Shown: positions 46,412 through 55,883, counted from the stretch's first letter. The stretch is 64,000 nucleotides of DNA from Lewinellaceae bacterium (GCA_016711435.1 JADJSY010000085.1:11796-75795); one strand, 5' to 3'. Notes: generated by a model from the sequence alone, not told the origin. Program-made: numbers and translations.

Positions 46412-47161
46412 ATGTCCGCAATCGTCATTATCCCGACTTACAATGAACGGGAAAATATAGAAGCCATCATTCGCGCTGTCTTTAGCCAGGCAGAGCCTTT
46501 TCATGTATTGGTCGTAGATGACGGTTCGCCGGATGGCACTGCTCAGATTGTACAGGATTTGCAACACACCAAGTTGTTCGGCGACCGCCTGCACTTGCTC
46601 GAACGCCGCGGCAAACTGGGACTCGGAACGGCTTATATCGCCGGTTTTCGCTGGGGCCTCAAACGCGGATACAATTATTTTTTCGAGATGGACGCCGATT
46701 TTTCACACAACCCGGCCGATTTGGTACGCCTGCTGGATAAGTGCCGCGTGGAAGGCGCCGATGTAGCCGTCGGTTCGCGCTACTGCCGGGGTGGAAAACT
46801 CGAAAACTGGCCCTGGGATCGCATTTTCCTTTCGCGCGGCGCCTCTCTGTACACCAGCCTGATTCTCTGGATGCCGGTGTCCGACCCCACAGCAGGTTTT
46901 ATTTGTTACCGCCGCGCAGTGCTGGATACGATTGATCTGGGTAAAATCCGCTTTATCGGTTATGCCTTCCAGATTGAAATGAAATTCGCAGCGCGCAGCC
47001 TCGGATTCAGCGTCAAAGAGGTTCCCATTACGTTTAAAGACCGGGAAAAAGGACAGTCCAAAATGTCGCTCCATATTATCCGGGAAGCCATGCTGGGGGT
47101 GCTACAGATGCGCTGGCGGGGATTTTTTGCGTCGTACAGAAAAGGGGCTACCCAGATGTAA
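46412..47161 (+). CDS. Polyprenol monophosphomannose synthase-like GT2 glycosyltransferase
   Basis: 249 residues from the ATG at 46412, which begins at the family's first strand (MSAIVIIPTYNERENIEAII). GT-A fold motifs: VVDDGSPDGTAQ, the DxD-type MDADFSHNP, and VGSRYCRGGKLENWPWDR. The later DREKGQSKMS is typical of dolichol-phosphate mannosyltransferases. It would transfer a sugar to a polyprenyl phosphate for cell-surface glycosylation. The upstream in-frame ATG at 46352 would overlap the HD gene and is rejected. Confidence 0.9.
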   Translation: MSAIVIIPTYNERENIEAIIRAVFSQAEPFHVLVVDDGSPDGTAQIVQDLQHTKLFGDRLHLLERRGKLGLGTAYIAGFRWGLKRGYNYFFEMDADFSHNPADLVRLLDKCRVEGADVAVGSRYCRGGKLENWPWDRIFLSRGASLYTSLILWMPVSDPTAGFICYRRAVLDTIDLGKIRFIGYAFQIEMKFAARSLGFSVKEVPITFKDREKGQSKMSLHIIREAMLGVLQMRWRGFFASYRKGATQM

Positions 47162-47166
47162 GGAGA

Positions 47167-47620
47167 CTACGGCCTTACTTTTCCCGAAAAAACGCTCGCT
47201 TTGGAATTGAACGGATTGCCCGATGAGCGGCGGAAAGAAACTACCTCCGCCAACCTCCAAGGGGCCGTTCATCATGTTCCAGAAAGGAATTTAGCCAAAA
47301 CTAATTTTGAAAAACGATGTCAAAGCCTTCCAGCCGGCTGTCCGGTTGCCGGAGCAGATCGCTCGCCGTTTTTAAATACTCCAGCGTCATTTTCCTTTTA
47401 ACCTCAAAAGGCACTGGTTTGCTAGAGCCCGGGGGCAATGGTTTCTTCCTCTTCTGGCTGGGGTAGGCGAAAGCAGGTCTAGAAGTCCATAGCCCAGTAA
47501 AAGTACGCTACCATCCGTGCGACGACCGTTTCGGCGGTAAAAGCATCAGGGTAGTCCGGTATTTCCCGGGAGGGGGGGAACAGGGCGGCGGGCGGCCCCA
47601 CCCTTTTACCTTGGGAAGCC
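47167..47620 (-). pseudogene. DinB-like protein, heavily frameshifted
   Basis: On the minus strand one can read IPDYPDAFTAETVVARMV, then KMTLEYLKTASDLLRQPDS, then FWNMMNGPL and finally EVVSFRRSSGNPFNSKASVF ending at 47167-47169. All belong to the DinB-like (YfiT/DUF1572) four-helix family but lie in different frames. The 5' end is unclear beyond about 47600, where G/C runs abound. Whether it is decayed or merely mis-sequenced cannot be told here. Confidence 0.5.
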
Positions 47621-47801
47621 CCAAAGCTCGAGCAACGGTTTTGCTATAAAGGGTTTGAGTAAGTAAGTGTGCAAAAATAGTTTTGATTAAAGTCTCTGTA
47701 AATGCTTCATTATCAACACAGATAACTAATAACGGATAACTGATAACTACTTATTTTCAATTGTATTCCTACATTTAGAGCCAAATTTCACAAACATAAC
47801 C

Positions 47802-48581
47802 ATGAATAAAGAACTGATTGGCAGAAAATTTTTCGGAACAGGCATGCTTTACCTGTCCGTGCTTTGCTTCCTGTCTGCCGATTTTATCTTTGGCCGGCCA
47901 CCTGTGGTCACTGATTTACCCATCCTGGCTTATTTGTTGGGGGCCATTGTCGGGGTGTCATCCATCGCGGTATTGATTAACTCAAAACACGGCGCCTCGG
48001 CGGGATTGTTTATAGCCGTTATCATTCTGATCTTTTCTTTATTAATCCGTCATGTGCCTTTTGTCATCAGATCGTTTGCCTTTGAAAAGATACTGTGGAA
48101 CATTAATGGATTCAAAACGCTTGCTTTGGTTGGAGGTTCCCTGATTGTTTCGGCCTCCTTTTTTCAAGACCGGGACAAGGATGCGCCGCCATTTATCTTT
48201 CATTCAAATACCGTCCATTCCTTCAAAGTGACGGGTATCGTTTTTCTAAGCATTTTTCTGATCATCTCCGGTTTTGCGCACTTCCGGTTTTTGGATTTTG
48301 TAACCGGATTTATACCGGATTACATCCCGTTTCACGGATTTTTTGCTCCATTTACGGGTGTGTGTCTGATCGCAGGCGGGGTTGGTCTGCTTTTGCCGCC
48401 GACCAGGTTCTGGGCGGCTTTACTGTCGGGCAGTATGATATTCGGCTGGTTTTTGCTCCTGCATATTCCCCGGTTTTTAGCCGATATGAACGCGACAAGC
48501 GACCGCCAGGGATTGGGCGAATCGCTTGTCTTTGCCGGGATTTTGTTTGTCCTGGCGGGTATGAGTGAAAAGAAGGCGTAA
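47802..48581 (+). CDS. Membrane protein, possibly DoxX-like
   Basis: 259 residues with about seven hydrophobic segments (about 12-30, 40-58, 64-82, 103-120, 143-163, 178-200, 205-222). The second half (FLSIFLIISGFAHFRFLDFVTGFIP, FTGVCLIAGGVGLLLPPTRFWAALL split into two helices) recalls DoxX/SURF4-like proteins. The specific role is unknown. A TACATTTA box lies 25-32 nt upstream. Confidence 0.7.
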   Translation: MNKELIGRKFFGTGMLYLSVLCFLSADFIFGRPPVVTDLPILAYLLGAIVGVSSIAVLINSKHGASAGLFIAVIILIFSLLIRHVPFVIRSFAFEKILWNINGFKTLALVGGSLIVSASFFQDRDKDAPPFIFHSNTVHSFKVTGIVFLSIFLIISGFAHFRFLDFVTGFIPDYIPFHGFFAPFTGVCLIAGGVGLLLPPTRFWAALLSGSMIFGWFLLLHIPRFLADMNATSDRQGLGESLVFAGILFVLAGMSEKKA

Positions 48582-48608
48582 GATGGTCCGGCGCCGGACT
48601 ACCACTTT

Positions 48609-49118
48609 TTACTCGTCGTCATCACTTTTTTCTCCGCCGCCATTCCCCGGGTTTTCATTGCCAACGGTTGCCGTTGCGCCGCTTCTGATTTCGGTATGCC
48701 TGATTTCGCCGCCAGAGGAGCCGACGCGTTGTGCAAATACCATAGTTCCGATAGCAGCAACCAATGTCAGGGCGTACAGTGTAGCTGCTATTTTTTTCGA
48801 TTTGAAGTCGGCATAAAAAGTGGCAAGCGAAAACAAGCCCAATGCGCCCACCATCCAAAGGAAACTATTGGCAAGGTCTTCATGCGCTTCCATCAGGTTT
48901 TCGCTGACGCCGGGCAGGCCTTCTACGATCTCCTCCGCGCCCTCGCCAGTCAGGTAAGCCGGTATGGCACAGAGGGCTGAAATGACGAAGATTCCCAGCG
49001 CCGTTCTTTTTACGGTGTTGTTTTTCAGAAAATAACCGCCGGCTAAAATCAGTATTCCAAAAAGGGTACCTAAAATGGGTAAGTGGTTGAACAAGAGATG
49101 CAAATGTGCCTGGTTCAT
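48609..49118 (-). CDS. DUF2231-like membrane protein
   Basis: 169 residues with four membrane helices (about 9-30, 38-56, 84-103, 112-130) and an acidic, Gly/Ser-rich tail ending in KSDDDE. The opening HLHLLFNHLPILGTLFGILIL with its His residues matches DUF2231-type proteins that may bind heme or metal. It follows a rubrerythrin lipoprotein gene on the same strand. Confidence 0.75.
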   Translation of the reverse strand: MNQAHLHLLFNHLPILGTLFGILILAGGYFLKNNTVKRTALGIFVISALCAIPAYLTGEGAEEIVEGLPGVSENLMEAHEDLANSFLWMVGALGLFSLATFYADFKSKKIAATLYALTLVAAIGTMVFAQRVGSSGGEIRHTEIRSGATATVGNENPGNGGGEKSDDDE

Positions 49119-49200
49119 GGTTATTGTTTTTAAAAATGAGTGATGAGTTGTTGATCCAGTTGATGAGGGTTGAGCATGTTGAGAGGTTGAGGGTGGTAAC

Positions 49201-50013
49201 TTAGATGCTTTGAGTAATCACCCTCAACAATCTCAACCTCAACAATCTCATCAACCTAAAGTGCGTTGATTTTACGAACCGCTCGCTGTTGGTCATCGAA
49301 ATCCGGCAGCGTTTGGGCGGGGTGGTATCATAGGTGTTGCCACAGGTAGGACACACATAGTATACTGCTGAGAGGGTACCGACCTGGTTGTTTTGTAGGG
49401 CAGCGAGCGCTTTTTCATACAGCGGTTTGTGCCTTTGTTCTGTTCTGTACGCATAGTTCAGGCTGGTAAGTGCGAGTTGGTTATCTGCCGAATTAGCGGC
49501 GGTCAGGAATTCCGGGTACATGGTAGTAATTTCATAGGATTCTCCTGCGACCGCATCAGTCAGGTTCTCTTTTGTGGTTTTGACTGTGTATTGCGGCTTA
49601 ACATCGGCAACTGTTTCGCCCATGTCTTCAAGCACAGATCTGTGGTTGTTGGCGTGGATTTTTTCCGATGCTGACGTGGCTTTAAACAAAAGTGCGATTT
49701 GTGTAAAACCTTCTTCCTGTGCTTTTTTGGAATACGCAGCGTATTTGGCGCTTGCGGTGGTTTCGCCTTCAAAAGCAGCTTTCAGGTTGTTTACAGTAGC
49801 CGTTTTGGCATCTGTGCCGGGTGTTTCAGATTTGCTTTTGTTTTCGCCTTCGTCGTCGTCCTGTTCTGTTTTGGCTGAGCCTGCCAGTGTTTCGGTCTGA
49901 AGCATTTCGGGGGCCTGAAGTCCTGTAGTGTTTTCAGTATTGGCGCCGCAGGCGGGCAAGAGAATCCAGGCAGCAATAGCCAGGAATGCAGGTACTAAAA
50001 TGTTGTTTTTCAT
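49201..50013 (-). CDS. Rubrerythrin-like lipoprotein with rubredoxin-type ending (3' frameshift)
   Basis: Lipoprotein signal (MKNNILVPAFLAIAAWILLPAC), an acidic linker, then a ferritin-like di-iron domain with LKAAFEGETTASAKYAAY, SEKIHANNH and YRTEQRHKPLYEKAL (ExxH-type ligands). A rubredoxin-like iron site with CPTCGNTY and KRC ends the protein. Rubrerythrins reduce peroxide. The true ending is probably VKINAL with a stop near 49256; a one-base error in the GTAAAATC run makes the frame continue into a TTGAGGTTGAGATTGTTGAG repeat. It lies next to a two-component system and has an inverted repeat at its start. Confidence 0.8.
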   Translation of the reverse strand: MKNNILVPAFLAIAAWILLPACGANTENTTGLQAPEMLQTETLAGSAKTEQDDDEGENKSKSETPGTDAKTATVNNLKAAFEGETTASAKYAAYSKKAQEEGFTQIALLFKATSASEKIHANNHRSVLEDMGETVADVKPQYTVKTTKENLTDAVAGESYEITTMYPEFLTAANSADNQLALTSLNYAYRTEQRHKPLYEKALAALQNNQVGTLSAVYYVCPTCGNTYDTTPPKRCRISMTNSERFVKSTHFRLMRLLRLRLLRVITQSI

Positions 50014-50055
50014 TGTCTTATCTTTTTAATTTGTTTGTTTGCGTTTGATAAGACA
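50014..50055 (-). promoter_or_regulatory. 9-bp inverted repeat at the rubrerythrin start
   Basis: TGTCTTATC (50014-50022) and GATAAGACA (50047-50055) are exact complements 24 nt apart, directly before the ATG. On the minus strand a CACCTTTG box overlaps the distal arm. The site could be an operator or a leader hairpin. Confidence 0.45.
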
Positions 50056-50117
50056 AAGGTGGCGGTGGGCGCCTTAAAGGAAACTTGAGGGATTCTAAAA
50101 ATTGGCTTAAAAAGTGA

Positions 50118-51482
50118 TCAAAATCCAAGCACCACTTCCACGCCTGCTCTACTGCTCACCCTCAACTCAATCCCCAGCAAATCCGCCAGTTTTTTGGCAA
50201 TTGACAGTCCCAGTCCTGCGCCCGGTACGGTAGTGCTTCGCGCTTCATCGGCCCGATAAAAACGTTCGAAAACATGCGGCAAATGCTCAGCCGGAATGCC
50301 AGGGCCGTTATCCCGAATCGCCAGCGAAGCGTTTTCAGGTAGCCAGGTACAAACAATTTGCCCGCCGGAATGCCCGTATTTGATGGCATTGCCGATCAGG
50401 TTATCGAGGATGATATGGAGCAGGGTAGCATCGGTGTGGAGTACGGTCGCGGGTGGAATATGCAGGCGGAGTGCTATGCTTTTTTCTGATAAACGGGGCT
50501 GCCATTTCTCTGATAGTGCACGGAGCAGCGTATTCAAATCAACAGTTGTTCTGTTGACAGGAATGCTGTTGTTTTCCAGACGCGCCAGTTGCAACAATTG
50601 ATCGAGCATGGCGTTCAGGCGGTCCACTTCGCGGATCACGCGCCCGATTTTTTCTTCATATTGCGCCGGTTCCCGCTGCTTGCGAACCAACACTTCCAGG
50701 GTGCCGCGAATGGCCGTTAGCGGAGTGCGTATTTCGTGCGAAGCATCGGCAGTGAATTGTTTTTCGCGCTGTATGCCGTTTTCCACCCGTTGTAGTAGTT
50801 CGTTGATGGTAGTGGCCAATTGGTAAATTTCATCCTTGTTTTCAGGCAAAGGCAGCCGAGCGTCTATATTGGCCTCGCTGATGCCGGATGCCGACTGTAT
50901 CAGCCGCTGTACAGGCGCTATACCTTTGGAAGCAGCCAGGGCAGTTGCCAGAAACAGTATAATCAGGAGCAACGGAAAAGCAATCCACAGGGTATTGCGC
51001 AGGTTGTGTAGCACGACAGCCGATTCCTCCTGCGAGATACCCACCGTCAGGTGACCGATGACCGAGTTGCGTTCATTGAGAATGGGAAACTGCCCCTGCC
51101 GGATGCGCTGGTCAGTGATACGGCTGTTAAAATACGCCTCCCGGGAAAGTTGGGGATCGAATAGTAATATGTCGTTTTTTAAATTGGCGCTGCGGAATAA
51201 CAATTGCCCTCCGGCATCCAGCAGTTGCAGGAAAGTTGGGTTTACTTCAATTTGCTGGTGTTCTTTTTCCTCCCATTCGGGCATTTGATCGATGATAATG
51301 GAATCGCCCGACCAGCGCAGGTTGTTCAGCACCTCTTCTTTTTCCTGCCGGATGTCCTCGTCTAAGTGGTTGTAGGCGGTAAAATAAACCACGCCGTACA
51401 CTACGAGAAAAACCAGCCCGATGGTGACGGCGGCAGCGAGGGCGCTGAACAGTGCAATCCGATTTCTGAAACCCAGGTTCAT
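50118..51482 (-). CDS. Sensor histidine kinase (HAMP, OmpR-partner type)
   Basis: 454 residues. Two membrane helices (about 10-36 and 165-185) flank a periplasmic sensor domain. HAMP follows at about 187-238, then HisKA with His249 in FTADASHEIRTPL, and an ATPase domain with the N box (DNLIGNAIKYG), AIRDNGPGIP and GAGLGLSIAKKL. Its ATG overlaps the stop of the response regulator gene as ATGA. A peroxide- or iron-linked signal is possible from the adjacent rubrerythrin gene but is inference. Confidence 0.93.
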   Translation of the reverse strand: MNLGFRNRIALFSALAAAVTIGLVFLVVYGVVYFTAYNHLDEDIRQEKEEVLNNLRWSGDSIIIDQMPEWEEKEHQQIEVNPTFLQLLDAGGQLLFRSANLKNDILLFDPQLSREAYFNSRITDQRIRQGQFPILNERNSVIGHLTVGISQEESAVVLHNLRNTLWIAFPLLLIILFLATALAASKGIAPVQRLIQSASGISEANIDARLPLPENKDEIYQLATTINELLQRVENGIQREKQFTADASHEIRTPLTAIRGTLEVLVRKQREPAQYEEKIGRVIREVDRLNAMLDQLLQLARLENNSIPVNRTTVDLNTLLRALSEKWQPRLSEKSIALRLHIPPATVLHTDATLLHIILDNLIGNAIKYGHSGGQIVCTWLPENASLAIRDNGPGIPAEHLPHVFERFYRADEARSTTVPGAGLGLSIAKKLADLLGIELRVSSRAGVEVVLGF

Positions 51483-52155
51483 GCGTCGTCGTCGACACGG
51501 TAACCGATTCCGCGCAGGGTTTGAATGAACGAAGGCTGGCCCGGTGCGTCTAGTTTTTTGCGCAAAAAGTTGATATACACGTCGATGACGGACGTGTCGT
51601 GGTCAAAATGGATGTCCCATACCTTTTCGATGATGCTGGTACGGCGGCAGACTTTGCCTTTGTTGCGGAGCAGGAGTTCGAGCAAGGCGAATTCTTTTGG
51701 GTGAGTTCTACCGGTTTTCCGGCTTTCAGCACCCGGTGGGTGGCGACATCCAGTTCAATATCGGCGTATTTAAAAATATTTTGTTCTCCTTCGCTGCTTC
51801 GCAACAACACGCGTATGCGGGCCAGCAGTTCTTCAAAGGCAAAAGGTTTGCGCAGGTAGTCGTTGGCGCCGGTTTCCAGTCCGAACACCACATCGTCTAC
51901 CGTGTCTTTGGCGGTCAGGAAAATGACCGGCACCGTTTTGTTCTCCTTCCGAATAGCCCTGCATATTTCGATGCCGCTCATGCCGGGTAGCATCCAGTCC
52001 AGCAAAATCAGGTCGTATTCCGGCAGGTTGTCTAATGCCAGTTGAAGGCCTTCCTTGCCGTTGTGGGCAACATCTGTGGCAAAACCTTCTTCTTTCAGAC
52101 CTTCTGCGATGAAATGAGCAATGGCCGTTTCGTCTTCTACTAGTAAAATGCGCAT
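51479..52155 (-). CDS. OmpR-family response regulator (one frameshift)
   Basis: Start at 52155 (MRILLVEDETAIAHFIAEGL). Receiver domain with Asp53 in LLDWMLPGM and the Lys of YLRKPFAFEE, then a winged-helix domain with SVIDVYINFLRKKLD and IQTLRGIGYRVDDDA. The frame changes near 51685-51695, where LTQKEFALLELLLRNKG joins the two parts; the 3' part ends at 51479, overlapping the kinase start by ATGA. It is the partner of the downstream kinase. Confidence 0.92.
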
Positions 52156-52404
52156 GGTTGCGATAATTGGTTCGTCAGGTTGTTTTTTCTGCAAAGTTGC
52201 CTGACCGAATCTTAAAGGTAGCATTAAAATGTCTTAAAATACGCTTAAAACAGCCTGTTAATATCATCTGTCAAGGTAATTTTTATCATTCCATCTAATT
52301 CGGAATTGTCAGGCATACCTTTTCCCTGTCTCTTGCACCGGGGGCATGACGAAGGTCATTCAACACCTTAACTCAGGTCACCGCGACTCCTTTTTGCACA
52401 CCCC

Positions 52405-52412
52405 TACATTTG
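52405..52412 (+). promoter_or_regulatory. Candidate -7 box of the YceI gene
   Basis: TACATTTG lies 17 nt before the ATG at 52430 and would give a very short leader. The rest of 52156-52404 shows nothing recognisable. Confidence 0.4.
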
Positions 52413-52429
52413 TGTAAAAATTAGTCGAT

Positions 52430-52992
52430 ATGAAATATAAATTCTTGTTCCTCTTCTTATTTGCTGCTTCATTCGTTTTTGGGCAGGCAAATTATCAAGT
52501 AACAAATTTTTCTTTGGTTATCAAAGGGACTTCCAATCTCCATGACTGGGAATCTTCCGCAAAAGAAGTGCGGGCCAACGGCTCTATGACAGTTGTCGCT
52601 GGCGCCTTGAAATCCATAGAATCCCTCAACGTAGACATCCCTGTCAAAACGATCAAAAGTTCCAAAGGCTCCATCATGGACAATAAAACCTATGATGCGC
52701 TGAAAGCCAACAAAAATCCGAACATCACTTACAAATTGGGTAAAGTGACCGGATTGACCAAAAAAGGCGAGGGCTACGATATCAATGCCACAGGATACCT
52801 GACCATTGCAGGCTCCACAAAGACCATTGATATGTATGTACGGGCAAAAGCCGGCAGCGATGGCAGCATCACCTTTAACGGATCGAAAAATTAAAAATGA
52901 CTGATTATGGAATCAAACCGCCGACCGCCCTTTTGGGTACCATGACTACCGGCGACGAGGTGGAAATAGTCTTTCAGGTAACCTTGAAATAA
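52430..52992 (+). CDS. YceI-family periplasmic lipid-binding protein (one frameshift)
   Basis: Signal peptide (MKYKFLFLFLFAASFVFGQ) and a YceI lipocalin-like barrel: SLVIKGTSNLHDWESSAKEV, LNVDIPVKTIKSSKGSIMD, GYLTIAGSTKTIDM. The frame is interrupted at 52891 by an A-run error and continues as KMTDYGIKPPTALLGTMTTG and DEVEIVFQVTLK, the family's normal ending, stopping at 52992. YceI proteins bind isoprenoid or other lipids in the periplasm. A porin gene follows 36 bp later, and a second YceI gene comes after that. Confidence 0.88.
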
Positions 52993-53028
52993 CGCTGCAA
53001 ACATTACAAAACTTAACTCAACTGTTTT

Positions 53029-54396
53029 ATGAAAAACATCACTGTTCTCTCAATGCTTGCGTTGCTTTTCAGCGCCAACTGGGCACTTGCCCAACAACCC
53101 GATATCCAGTATTTCCGCCCTTGGAACAAAGAAGGTATCAATACATTCGAACCTTCCAAAAAGGCCGAACAACCTGAATATACCGGGTTCAAAATCCGGA
53201 TCGGCGGTTCCTTTACCCAGGATTTCCAATCCCTCAAACACTCCAACAAACCTACCTACGCCGCTACTTCAGCCACCAACCCGGCTAATAAAAACTTCCT
53301 GTACGGCGTCGTGAAAGCAGAAGACTCCACTTCTGCCACGCTGTCCGGTTTCAACCTGGCTATGGCCAACCTGAACCTGGATATGCAGATCGGAGACGGT
53401 ATCCGGGTATGCCTGGAAAACTACATGTCTTCCCGCCACCACTCCGAATTCTGGGTAAAAGGCGGTTACATCCAGGTCGACAAACTGCCGATGTTCGGCA
53501 ACCCGGATTGGTTCACCAATAATGTCCGCGTCAAAATCGGTCACTTCCAGCCCAACTTTGGCGATATGCAGTTCCGTCGCACCGATGGCGGTAACACCAT
53601 CTATAACCCATTCGTTGAAAACCTCATTTTTGACGCGTTCACTACAGAAATCGGCGGTGAAGTGTATGTGTTCCCGGTGGATGGTTTTATGGGTATGGTG
53701 GGTCTGACCACTGGTTTCATTAATGGTAATATCGACAATTACCCCGACGTGCCATTAACGGGTAACGTAGAACCCAATGAGAAAAATCCTTCCATTACTT
53801 TGAAACTGGCCTACGACAAAACCTTCGGCGACTTCCGCTTCCGCTTGTCCGGCTCCATGTACAACAACAGTGGCAGTGCGCGCAACACATTGTATGCAGG
53901 CGACCGCACCGGATCGCACTACTTTATGGTGGCAGAACCGGTAGGAGGTACCTACTCAGCCAATTTATCTTCCGGCCGTTTCACCGGTTTAGGTATTGCC
54001 AACAAAATCAACGCCATCAGTATCAATCCGTTTATCAAATTTAAAGGTCTGGAATTATTCGGCGCCTACGAAACCATCAAAGGCCGGACGAATGCCGAAA
54101 GAGACGGCGCAGAACGCAAATTCAATCAGATCGCTGTAGAAGGTCTGTATCGCTTCCTGCCCAACGAACAAGCCTATCTCGGCGCACGGTACAACCAGGC
54201 CACAGGCAGACCGCAGGGTTTCGCCGCTGACATGTCGATTGACCGTATCGCAGTAGCTGCCGGTTGGTTCCCAACCAAAAACATGCTGCTGAAAGGCGAG
54301 TACGTGATTCAGAACTACAAAGATTTCCCAACCAACGACTACCGCAATGAAGCTGAATTCAGCGGATTCGTGATCGAAGCCGTGATTGGTTTCTAA
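53029..54396 (+). CDS. Outer-membrane porin-like protein
   Basis: 455 residues with a signal peptide (MKNITVLSMLALLFSANWALAQ). The mature part is strand-rich with many aromatic girdle residues (FKIRIGGSFTQDFQ, VRVKIGHFQPNFGDMQFRR, FRFRLSGSMYNNSG, AYLGARYNQATGR) and ends in FVIEAVIGF, a terminal Phe as in OM barrels. It resembles phosphate- or general-porin-like proteins of Bacteroidota. It lies between two YceI genes on the same strand, so the three may form an operon. Substrate unknown. Confidence 0.82.
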   Translation: MKNITVLSMLALLFSANWALAQQPDIQYFRPWNKEGINTFEPSKKAEQPEYTGFKIRIGGSFTQDFQSLKHSNKPTYAATSATNPANKNFLYGVVKAEDSTSATLSGFNLAMANLNLDMQIGDGIRVCLENYMSSRHHSEFWVKGGYIQVDKLPMFGNPDWFTNNVRVKIGHFQPNFGDMQFRRTDGGNTIYNPFVENLIFDAFTTEIGGEVYVFPVDGFMGMVGLTTGFINGNIDNYPDVPLTGNVEPNEKNPSITLKLAYDKTFGDFRFRLSGSMYNNSGSARNTLYAGDRTGSHYFMVAEPVGGTYSANLSSGRFTGLGIANKINAISINPFIKFKGLELFGAYETIKGRTNAERDGAERKFNQIAVEGLYRFLPNEQAYLGARYNQATGRPQGFAADMSIDRIAVAAGWFPTKNMLLKGEYVIQNYKDFPTNDYRNEAEFSGFVIEAVIGF

Positions 54397-54472
54397 TATT
54401 CCTATTACTCCCCGGCCCCATATCCTCACGGTTATGGGGCCATTTTCTACCTAACTCCGACAACATTGCATC

Positions 54473-55114
54473 ATGTTTTACGATAAAACCCGGTGGCTGT
54501 GCAGTTTCCTTTTTTTAATAGCAGGTATTTTCCTGACAGGTAGTACCACCGATAATAGCGGACCTGTGAAAAAGCGCTTCCATATACAAAATGGCAGCAA
54601 ATTGTACCTGAAGGGAACATCCAACGTGAACAAGTTTACCTGCGATTGTGAAGACCAATATACACAACAAGTGATGGAAGTAGAACGAAATGGCGGATAC
54701 GCCCGGTTTAATAATGTTCAACTGCACTTGAAATCAAAGAATTTTGATTGCCACAATCGAAAGATTGACAACGATATACAGAAAGCGCTTCAGGCTGATC
54801 AATATCCGCATATTAAAATTGCGCTTGTAGATACCCGGCAACATGCCAAATGCCTGGAAGGCGATTGTAAAGACTGGTTCGATGTGCAGGCGAAAGTCCG
54901 TATTACCATTACAAACGTCACCAAAGAGCAGTCCATATCTGCCAGGGCCAGGATGCTCAGCCCCAATCGCTTCGAACTCCAGGGAGAACATGCCCTGCAA
55001 ATGAGCGCCTATGGCATCGACCCGCCGGAAGCCATGTTCGGGATGATCAAAGTAAACGACTGGATTACGTTTCATTTTAACCTGATTGTGCAGGTGGATG
55101 AAGCGCAGATGTGA
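54473..55114 (+). CDS. YceI-family protein, second copy
   Basis: 213 residues with an N-terminal hydrophobic segment (residues 8-24). The YceI pattern is present but divergent: KLYLKGTSNVNKFTCDCED, LHLKSKNFDCHNRKIDNDIQ, and the closing ALQMSAYGIDPPEAMFGMIK. Extra cysteines (about residues 59, 61, 88, 121, 126) suggest disulfides. It follows the porin-like gene by 76 bp, with a GGTTATGGGGCC stretch between. Confidence 0.82.
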   Translation: MFYDKTRWLCSFLFLIAGIFLTGSTTDNSGPVKKRFHIQNGSKLYLKGTSNVNKFTCDCEDQYTQQVMEVERNGGYARFNNVQLHLKSKNFDCHNRKIDNDIQKALQADQYPHIKIALVDTRQHAKCLEGDCKDWFDVQAKVRITITNVTKEQSISARARMLSPNRFELQGEHALQMSAYGIDPPEAMFGMIKVNDWITFHFNLIVQVDEAQM

Positions 55115-55311
55115 GTCGTGAGTGGTGAATAGTGAGTTGTGAATCGTGAGAACATCCCTTTCGGCCTTTTTTATAGGTTTAGGTTGGGTTTTTCAGGTCT
55201 GTAATTGTGAGTGGTATCGGCAACTGTGAGTGACCTCTCAACAATCTCAACCCTCAACAATCTCAACCCGACCATATCTTTTCTTTTTGCTAAAAAATAT
55301 AAAACCTGACC
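55115..55311. repeat. Repeat-filled spacer
   Basis: Contains GTGAGTCGTGAGTGGTGAAT, a GGGTTTTTCAGGTCTGTAAT module (related copies at 18660, 19590 and 21465), and CTCAACAATCTCAACCCTC repeats. No gene seen. Confidence 0.7.
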
Positions 55312-55719
55312 ATGAAAAAATTTCTGATCAAAGGTGTTGTTGCAGGCGCTGTCCTGTTAGTCTTTAGTTATGTTGCGCTTTATCTGCTGGTTGCGTTTTT
55401 CCCCGATCTGGCAGAGCTCTATTACGATCCCGTTTTTAGTCTGGAAGGGGAAAAAGGAATTTTGTATTTCATACATCCTTTCATCCTGAGTTTTGCACTG
55501 GCCTGGTTCTGGAGGCGCTTTAAAAGCCTGTTTCACGGCTCTTTCTGGTGGCGCGGCACCGAAATGGGCCTGGTGTACGGCCTGATCGCAACGCTGCCCA
55601 GCATGTGGATCACGTTCAGTTCGCTGTCCGTATCGGTCAGTCTCGTTATTACCTGGTTCCTCTACGGTTTGTTCCAGGCGATTGTGGTGGGGATTATTTA
55701 TGCGAAGATGAGTCCGTGA
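55312..55719 (+). CDS. Small membrane protein of unknown function
   Basis: 135 residues with four hydrophobic segments (about 8-30, 48-66, 84-104, 107-128). The start is a clean ATG with a basic N-terminus (MKKFLIKG). Not recognised as a named family; similar small proteins are common in Bacteroidota genomes. It stands alone between repeat-rich spacer and the SIR2 locus. Confidence 0.7.
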   Translation: MKKFLIKGVVAGAVLLVFSYVALYLLVAFFPDLAELYYDPVFSLEGEKGILYFIHPFILSFALAWFWRRFKSLFHGSFWWRGTEMGLVYGLIATLPSMWITFSSLSVSVSLVITWFLYGLFQAIVVGIIYAKMSP

Positions 55720-55883
55720 AAATCTTGGTTTTATATTGTTTAATCGCAGACCAATGCCAGCCCGTTAATTTAGCGTCTGGCATTTGCGATTCTAAACACA
55801 AAGAATTTCTTTTACAAAATATACTGGGTTAAAGCGGTTTCTATCTTTCTTTTAAATACTTTACGGATAACTTGGTCAGATGC

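Noticed and set aside
47201..47401. Plus-strand small gene
   Set aside because: The minus strand carries recognisable DinB-like segments in the same interval, so the plus frame is a shadow.
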